Shown: piece after piece, positions 8,401-10,287 of the stretch | Numbering within the stretch: the stretch's first letter is position 1 | Layout of the letters: each line of letters opens with the position of its first letter | NCBI GenBank assembly: GCA_030040815.1 | Contig: JASHSZ010000702.1 | Location: 1-10,287 of the forward strand | Direction of reading: 5' to 3' | Origin: Streptosporangiaceae bacterium | GTDB lineage: Bacteria > Actinomycetota > Actinomycetes > Streptosporangiales > Streptosporangiaceae | Length of the DNA: 10,287 bases | Made by a program: the position numbers and the translations under genes | The notes under the pieces: model-generated | What the model was told of the DNA's origin: nothing | The model's database searches: none | What the model saw: only the letters and a program-made list of their open reading frames with translations

Positions 8401-8654
8401 TTGACGTAGCCGGTGAGCAGGTGGCCGATGTGCGGCAGGCCGTTGGCGAACGGGGGACCGTCGTAGAACACGAACTCGTTGTCGGCCGGGCGCTGCTCGA
8501 CGGAGCGGCGGAAGGTGTCGTTCGCTGCCCAGTAGGCGAGCACGCCCTCTTCGAGCTCGGGAAAGCTCGGCTGGGCCGGAACTCCGGTACCCGGCTGGCC
8601 GGCGGCCTTGGCGGTCTCAGCCCTGGGGTAAACGGCACTGCGATTAACGCTCAT
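5481..8654 (-). CDS. ileS: Isoleucyl-tRNA synthetase, eukaryote-like type 2
   Basis: This 1057-residue cytoplasmic class I synthetase charges tRNA-Ile with isoleucine using ATP. The class signatures are HIGH at residues 75-78 ([12 protein letters not shown]) and KMSKS at 622-626. The editing domain that hydrolyses Val-tRNA-Ile spans roughly 200-410 ([11 protein letters not shown] at 244-254; [15 protein letters not shown] at 340-354). CWRC pairs occur at 202-205 and 417-420, SRNRFWG at 475-481, and the anticodon-binding helical domain starts near 680. The blocks [22 protein letters not shown] and the segment before SRNRFWG match the eukaryote-like type 2 branch. The C-terminus lacks the cysteine zinc motif usual in type 1 bacterial enzymes. 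Type 2 enzymes are known to tolerate mupirocin, so intrinsic tolerance is inferred. The ATG at 8654 has AAGGAC 10 nt upstream, within a T-box leader. No truncation or frameshift is seen. Confidence 0.98.
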   Translation of the reverse strand: MSVNRSAVYPRAETAKAAGQPGTGVPAQPSFPELEEGVLAYWAANDTFRRSVEQRPADNEFVFYDGPPFANGLPHIGHLLTGYVKDVVPRFRTMQGRRVERRFGWDCHGLPAEVEAERQLGISGKPEIVEMGIDTFNAACRESVLRYTREWRDYVTRQARWVDFDNDYKTLDISYMESVMWAFKQLWEKGLIYEGFKVLPYCWRCETPLSNHELRMDDDVYRDRQDPSVTVRFRLETGESLLAWTTTPWTLPSNEAVAVGPDISYVVLEKDGDRYILARDRQAAYERELENAAIVGELTGAELAGRRYEPLLPYLTDAEKFGTGDAFRVILSDEVTTEDGTGVVHMAPAYGEADAAASAAAGIPTVLTVDENGRFTSVVPDFEGQHVFDANAGIAAKLREQGSLVRQETYTHSYPHCWRCDNPLIYKAVSSWFVEVTKFRDRMVELNQQITWVPAHVKDGQFGKWLENARDWSISRNRFWGSPIPVWQSDDPNYPRTDVYGSLDELERDFGVRPDDLHRPGIDNLTRPNPDDPTGKSTMRRVPEVLDCWFESGSMPFAEVHYPFENAGWFESHYPADFIVEYTPQTRGWFYTLHVLATALFDRPAFRDCVCHGILLGSDGQKMSKSLGNYSDVNVVFDAFGSDAMRWLLMASPVVRGGDVAVSDPAIREAVRQAILPLWNSYYFFALYANAENYQARKNTASEHVLDHYILAKTRAAVTRMEQLLDVYNVGAACQELREYLEVLTNWYIRRSRDRFWAGDRAALDTLWTVLEAVCRAAAPLLPLTTEAIWRGLTGEESVHLADWPELADWPHDESLADAMDLVRAVCSTALGLRKARQLRVRLPLARLTVAHPDADSLAPYAELIRDEVNVKDVSLSSDPASLGTFELTVNPRVLGPRLGATVQDDIRAVKAGNAQRVGDRVIAAGVELEAGEYEVRLAAAHPDSTAALPGSTGLVELDIMVTPELAAEGTARDVVRVVQQARREAGLAVSDRIALTIGADGAVTDAVRAHADFIARETLAVQVTVVPAAEVDAPAQPVGDGGTVRVAVAAAPTPAD

Positions 8655-8924
8655 CGGGTGGTACGTCCTTGCGGCGGTCTGCTGGTCCTCAGTGGCGCTG
8701 GCCGTGCTGGTCAGGCCCGGTGCGAGGACGACGCGCCCGCTCCCGCGCGGGCGTACCGCGGTACCACCTCGCTTGTCGCGGGGATGCCCGCGACCGCTTG
8801 CTGGCTGGCTGTGACGGGCCAGACCCGCCCGGTTCTAGTCAGGCCCGCCCCATCACCCTCGCGGGTGCCGGGCAGGCCCTTTCTTCCGGAGGCTCCCCGG
8901 TGATAGCCGGATCATCGCCGCGTG
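8655..8924 (-). promoter_or_regulatory. T-box riboswitch leader of ileS (translational type)
   Basis: Reading the minus strand, the leader holds an isoleucine specifier AUC followed by A (8904 down to 8902). The conserved block CCGGGGAGCCUCCGGAAGAA follows (8900-8881). Then come a GC-rich stem II (8880-8870 with 8850-8841, one bulged G) and a perfect 8-bp stem III (8794-8787 with 8782-8775). The T-box sequence UGGUACCGCGG lies at 8766-8756. Its U after UGG pairs with the A discriminator of tRNA-Ile. GCGAGG (8772-8767) pairs with CCUCGC (8727-8722) to form the antisequestrator helix around the UGGUACC bulge. No T-tract terminator occurs before the ATG, so control should be of translation initiation, as known for actinobacterial ileS leaders. 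Uncharged tRNA-Ile is expected to switch expression on. The folding near the specifier is not resolved by eye, and an alternative AUC lies at 8912-8910. Confidence 0.92.
8657..8670 (-). promoter_or_regulatory. ileS Shine-Dalgarno and sequestrator 3' arm
   Basis: On the minus strand AAGGAC (8670-8665) is the ribosome site and GUACCACC (8664-8657) lies between it and the ATG. AGGACG (8669-8664) is complementary to CGUCCU (8730-8725), which is also the 3' strand of the antisequestrator. GUACCACC is perfectly complementary over 8 nt to GGUGGUAC of the T-box bulge (8768-8761). The two conformations exclude each other, which identifies the switch. Confidence 0.75.
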
Positions 8925-8930
8925 CCAGCA

Positions 8931-8936
8931 AGTCTA
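8931..8936 (-). promoter_or_regulatory. Putative -10 hexamer of the ileS promoter
   Basis: TAGACT on the minus strand fits TANNNT and would place the transcript start near 8924, just before the first conserved T-box nucleotides. No clear -35 is seen at 17-18 nt. The call rests on position and hexamer only. Confidence 0.45.
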
Positions 8937-8996
8937 GCCGGTCGCGGCAAGTTGGTTTGGAGACACGGTCTGGCGAGAGTCCTCGGGTGACGGCTG

Positions 8997-9371
8997 CTAC
9001 GGAGCCGGCGCTGGCGGCACTGGCCTGACGTCGCCGTCAGCGCCCAGGCGGGCCGCGGCCACCCTCTTGGGCACGCACATGCGCCAGGCGTCGAGCACAA
9101 GCTCCCCCATCTCGGCCTGATCGAGGGCGCCGAGCCGCGCGTGCACCCAGTGGTAGCGCATATCCGACTGCCTCGGCAGCATGAACTTGTCGGGCTCGGC
9201 GATGACCAGCGCCGCGCGCTCCTCCTTTGGGAAGCCGACGCCCATGATCGTCTCGTCGCGGGAGAACGCGAGGAAGACAATCCGTCCCACGCGGAACTTC
9301 ACCTGGTCGCGGACGAGCACCTCGTACGCCCGCGGCAGCGTGCTGGCAAACGCCCGCACTTCGTCGATCAT
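8997..9371 (-). CDS. MmcQ/YjbR family protein
   Basis: This 124-residue product begins MIDEVRAFASTLPRAYE, matching the opening helix and LP(x)E segment of the MmcQ/YjbR family. It continues with a strand-rich core (VKFRVGRIVFLAFSRDE, IMGVGFPKEERAAL), a DKFMLPRQSD loop, YHWVHARLG and a final helix (AEMGELVLDAWRMCVPKRVA). The length is normal for the family, which has a CyaY-like or double-wing DNA-binding fold. Its biochemical role is not established. I prefer the ATG at 9371; two GTG codons directly upstream (9374, 9377) are alternatives, and the frame open to 9563 is not protein-like. The ribosome site is weak. The gene lies upstream of ileS on the same strand, 61 bp before the ileS -10, and is divergent from the HTH gene. 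Confidence 0.82.
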   Translation of the reverse strand: MIDEVRAFASTLPRAYEVLVRDQVKFRVGRIVFLAFSRDETIMGVGFPKEERAALVIAEPDKFMLPRQSDMRYHWVHARLGALDQAEMGELVLDAWRMCVPKRVAAARLGADGDVRPVPPAPAP

Positions 9372-9509
9372 CACCACTCGGTCAGTCTGCCGCGGGCCTC
9401 CGACAATCCTCTGGGGTCCGTCACGATCAACGGGACGCCGCGGGTGCCCGAGCATGAGGCGGCAAGGATCAGGAGGGCGCTCGAGCGGTGCCAGCACTAA
9501 GGAGTTGCG
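9372..9509. promoter_or_regulatory. Divergent intergenic region before the HTH gene
   Basis: This 138-bp region must carry promoters for both neighbours, but I cannot assign a -10/-35 pair. It contains a 10-bp perfect palindrome CGCTCGAGCG (9478-9487) a short distance upstream of the AAGGAG ribosome site (9499-9504) of the HTH gene. That position could suit autoregulation; evidence is positional only. Confidence 0.3.
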
Positions 9510-10049
9510 GTGCAGACCTACTGGTTCGATCTTGAGGTAGCCGGGCCGGTTACGGGCGGCCATATCGAGGCGCTCGGAGACGTGCTGGCCGCCGGGGAAG
9601 GCATCGACGCGTCCGTTCAGGCTGACGATCGTGGTGGGATCATCATGTTCACGCGGGAAGCCGAAGACGCGGTTCAGGCTGTTACGACTGCGATCCGGGA
9701 CGCCGAAGCCGCCGGGATCCAGGTAACCGGGGTGGTCGCCGATCAGGTGTCAGTCCGGGAGATTGCGGAACGTGCTCGGGTGACGGATGCGGCCGTCAGG
9801 TACTGGATCTCGAGCCAGCGCGGACCTGGCGGATTTCCTGAGCCGGTCGTGCGACGCGAGCGGGGCAGCCTGTTCTCCTGGGCGGAGGTGGCCGCCTGGC
9901 TGGCCTGGTCCAAGCTGGGCGAAGCCGACATCACCGCGGCCGAATTGGCCCTGGCTTGCAAGATCGTTGACGCGGCCCTGACGGTGTGCAACGGGCTCCG
10001 GGAGCTGCCCCGACACGCCAGACCGCTGGTGCGGGAGCTGGTGGCATAG
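9510..10049 (+). CDS. Two-domain helix-turn-helix protein
   Basis: The gene starts at GTG 9510 with a near-perfect AAGGAG ribosome site 5 nt upstream, and encodes 179 residues. Residues 1-76 alternate as strand-helix-strand-strand-helix-strand (YWFDLEVAG, then TGGHIEALGDVLAAG, ASVQADD, GGIIMFTRE, then AEDAVQAVTTAIRDAEAAG, QVTGVVA), which suggests a ferredoxin-like fold. Residues 79-131 are a DNA-binding unit: VSVREIAERARVTDAAVRYWI is a helix-turn-helix, followed by a wing-like loop (GPGGFPEPV) and SLFSWAEVAAWLA. This resembles MerR- or excisionase-type winged helices. The C-terminus (136-179) is helical. A transcription regulator is the simplest reading. Alternatives are an antitoxin-like protein or a small-ligand-responsive factor. 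No toxin gene or partner is adjacent in the visible region. The family is not one I can name. Confidence 0.7.
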   Translation: MQTYWFDLEVAGPVTGGHIEALGDVLAAGEGIDASVQADDRGGIIMFTREAEDAVQAVTTAIRDAEAAGIQVTGVVADQVSVREIAERARVTDAAVRYWISSQRGPGGFPEPVVRRERGSLFSWAEVAAWLAWSKLGEADITAAELALACKIVDAALTVCNGLRELPRHARPLVRELVA

Positions 10050-10084
10050 ACCACGGTCGCTGAGGACCGGAGCTAACGGCGCAA

Positions 10085-10108
10085 GGCCCGGCCGGTCGCA
10101 GCCGGGCT
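10085..10108 (+). terminator. GC-rich hairpin downstream of the HTH gene
   Basis: GCCCGGC (10086-10092) and GCCGGGC (10101-10107) form a 7-bp stem, extendable by a G-U pair, with an 8-nt loop, 36 bp after the stop. There is no T-tract, as is common for actinobacterial terminators. Its right arm lies where the -35 of the next gene would be. Confidence 0.5.
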
Positions 10109-10118
10109 GTCATCCACC

Positions 10119-10124
10119 TAGTCT
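10119..10124 (+). promoter_or_regulatory. -10 hexamer of a leaderless promoter for the LON-domain gene
   Basis: TAGTCT fits TANNNT and is separated by exactly 6 nt from the ATG at 10131, so the transcript should start at the start codon. The GAAGG directly abutting the ATG is too close to act as a ribosome site, which supports the leaderless reading. Confidence 0.6.
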
Positions 10125-10130
10125 CGAAGG

Positions 10131-10287
10131 ATGAGCACCAGGCTGCCGCTGTTCCCGCTCGGGGGAGTGTTGTACCCGGGGCTCGTGCTGCCGTTGCACA
10201 TCTTCGAGGACCGCTACCGGCAGCTTGTCGCGGACCTGCTCGCCGGGCCGGAGCCCAGGCAGTTCGGCGTCATCGCGATCCGGCAGG
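10131..10287 (+). CDS. LON substrate-binding domain protein (3' partial)
   Basis: The window ends inside this gene after 52 codons. The visible sequence MSTRLPLFPLGGVLYPGLVLPLHIFEDRYRQL is the opening of the Lon N-terminal (PUA-like) substrate-binding domain: LPLFPL, then a hydrophobic VLYPG segment, then LHIFE.RYR. In actinobacteria this domain commonly occurs as a stand-alone protein of roughly 200-250 residues without the ATPase and protease parts, and its function is not settled. Whether a protease domain follows here cannot be seen. The first codon is fixed by the -10 hexamer 6 nt upstream. Confidence 0.88.
   Translation, partial: MSTRLPLFPLGGVLYPGLVLPLHIFEDRYRQLVADLLAGPEPRQFGVIAIRQ

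Noticed and set aside
6219..8903. Very long open frame (894 codons) on the plus strand opposite ileS
   Set aside because: It is antisense to a certain ileS gene, runs into the T-box leader, has no recognisable domain and a composition typical of high-GC shadow frames.
8655..8996. Possible small coding frame between ileS and the MmcQ/YjbR gene
   Set aside because: The stretch is explained by the T-box leader and its promoter; plus-strand frames through it are disrupted by the structured RNA elements and lack family resemblance.
9372..9563. Upstream extension of the MmcQ/YjbR frame
   Set aside because: It would overlap the start of the divergent HTH gene, and family similarity begins at the ATG at 9371.

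Overview
The window is very GC-rich with dense coding. It reads as a chromosomal segment of an actinobacterium (high-GC Gram-positive). Support comes from a eukaryote-like (type 2) isoleucyl-tRNA synthetase behind a translational T-box leader, TANNNT -10 hexamers placed exactly for leaderless transcripts, GTG start use and a family mix typical of that phylum. I cannot name a genus. I see no phage, IS, CRISPR, tRNA or rRNA sequence, and no gene whose base composition stands out by eye.

Left part (1-2913): the 3' portion of a CoxE-like VWA protein (1-918, + strand) is followed after 52 bp by a secreted lipoprotein built of periodic Asp-box (BNR/Ycf48-like) repeats (971-2131). Convergent with it, 8 bp away, is a small two-helix membrane protein of PLDc_N type (2140-2403, -), apparently translated from a leaderless transcript. 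Divergent from that gene is an OsmC-family protein (2488-2913, +).

Middle part (2989-5441): a single-pass membrane protein with a long proline/alanine-rich cytoplasmic tail and an uncharacterised extracytoplasmic domain (2989-4329, -) diverges across a 287-bp gap from a pyridoxamine-phosphate-oxidase-like/cupin fusion (4617-5441, +). The cupin half has lost the usual second-motif histidine.

Right part (5481-10287): ileS (5481-8654, -) is preceded by a roughly 270-nt T-box leader. Its specifier (AUC), stem II, stem III, antisequestrator and Shine-Dalgarno sequestrator can all be traced in the sequence. Beyond it lie a MmcQ/YjbR-family protein (8997-9371, -), a divergent two-domain helix-turn-helix protein (9510-10049, +) with a strong ribosome binding site, a GC-rich terminator-like hairpin, and the start of a Lon-substrate-binding-domain protein (10131 to the window end, +), also probably leaderless.

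Most genes look like independent single-gene units rather than one pathway. The best supported regulatory system is the ileS T-box: uncharged tRNA-Ile should stabilise the antisequestrator, free the ribosome binding site and raise IleRS synthesis. I did not find convincing evidence of a new multi-gene system. The most unusual items are the PPOX-cupin fusion with altered metal-site residues, the uncharacterised membrane protein, the ferredoxin-like plus HTH regulator, and the detailed geometry of the T-box switch.
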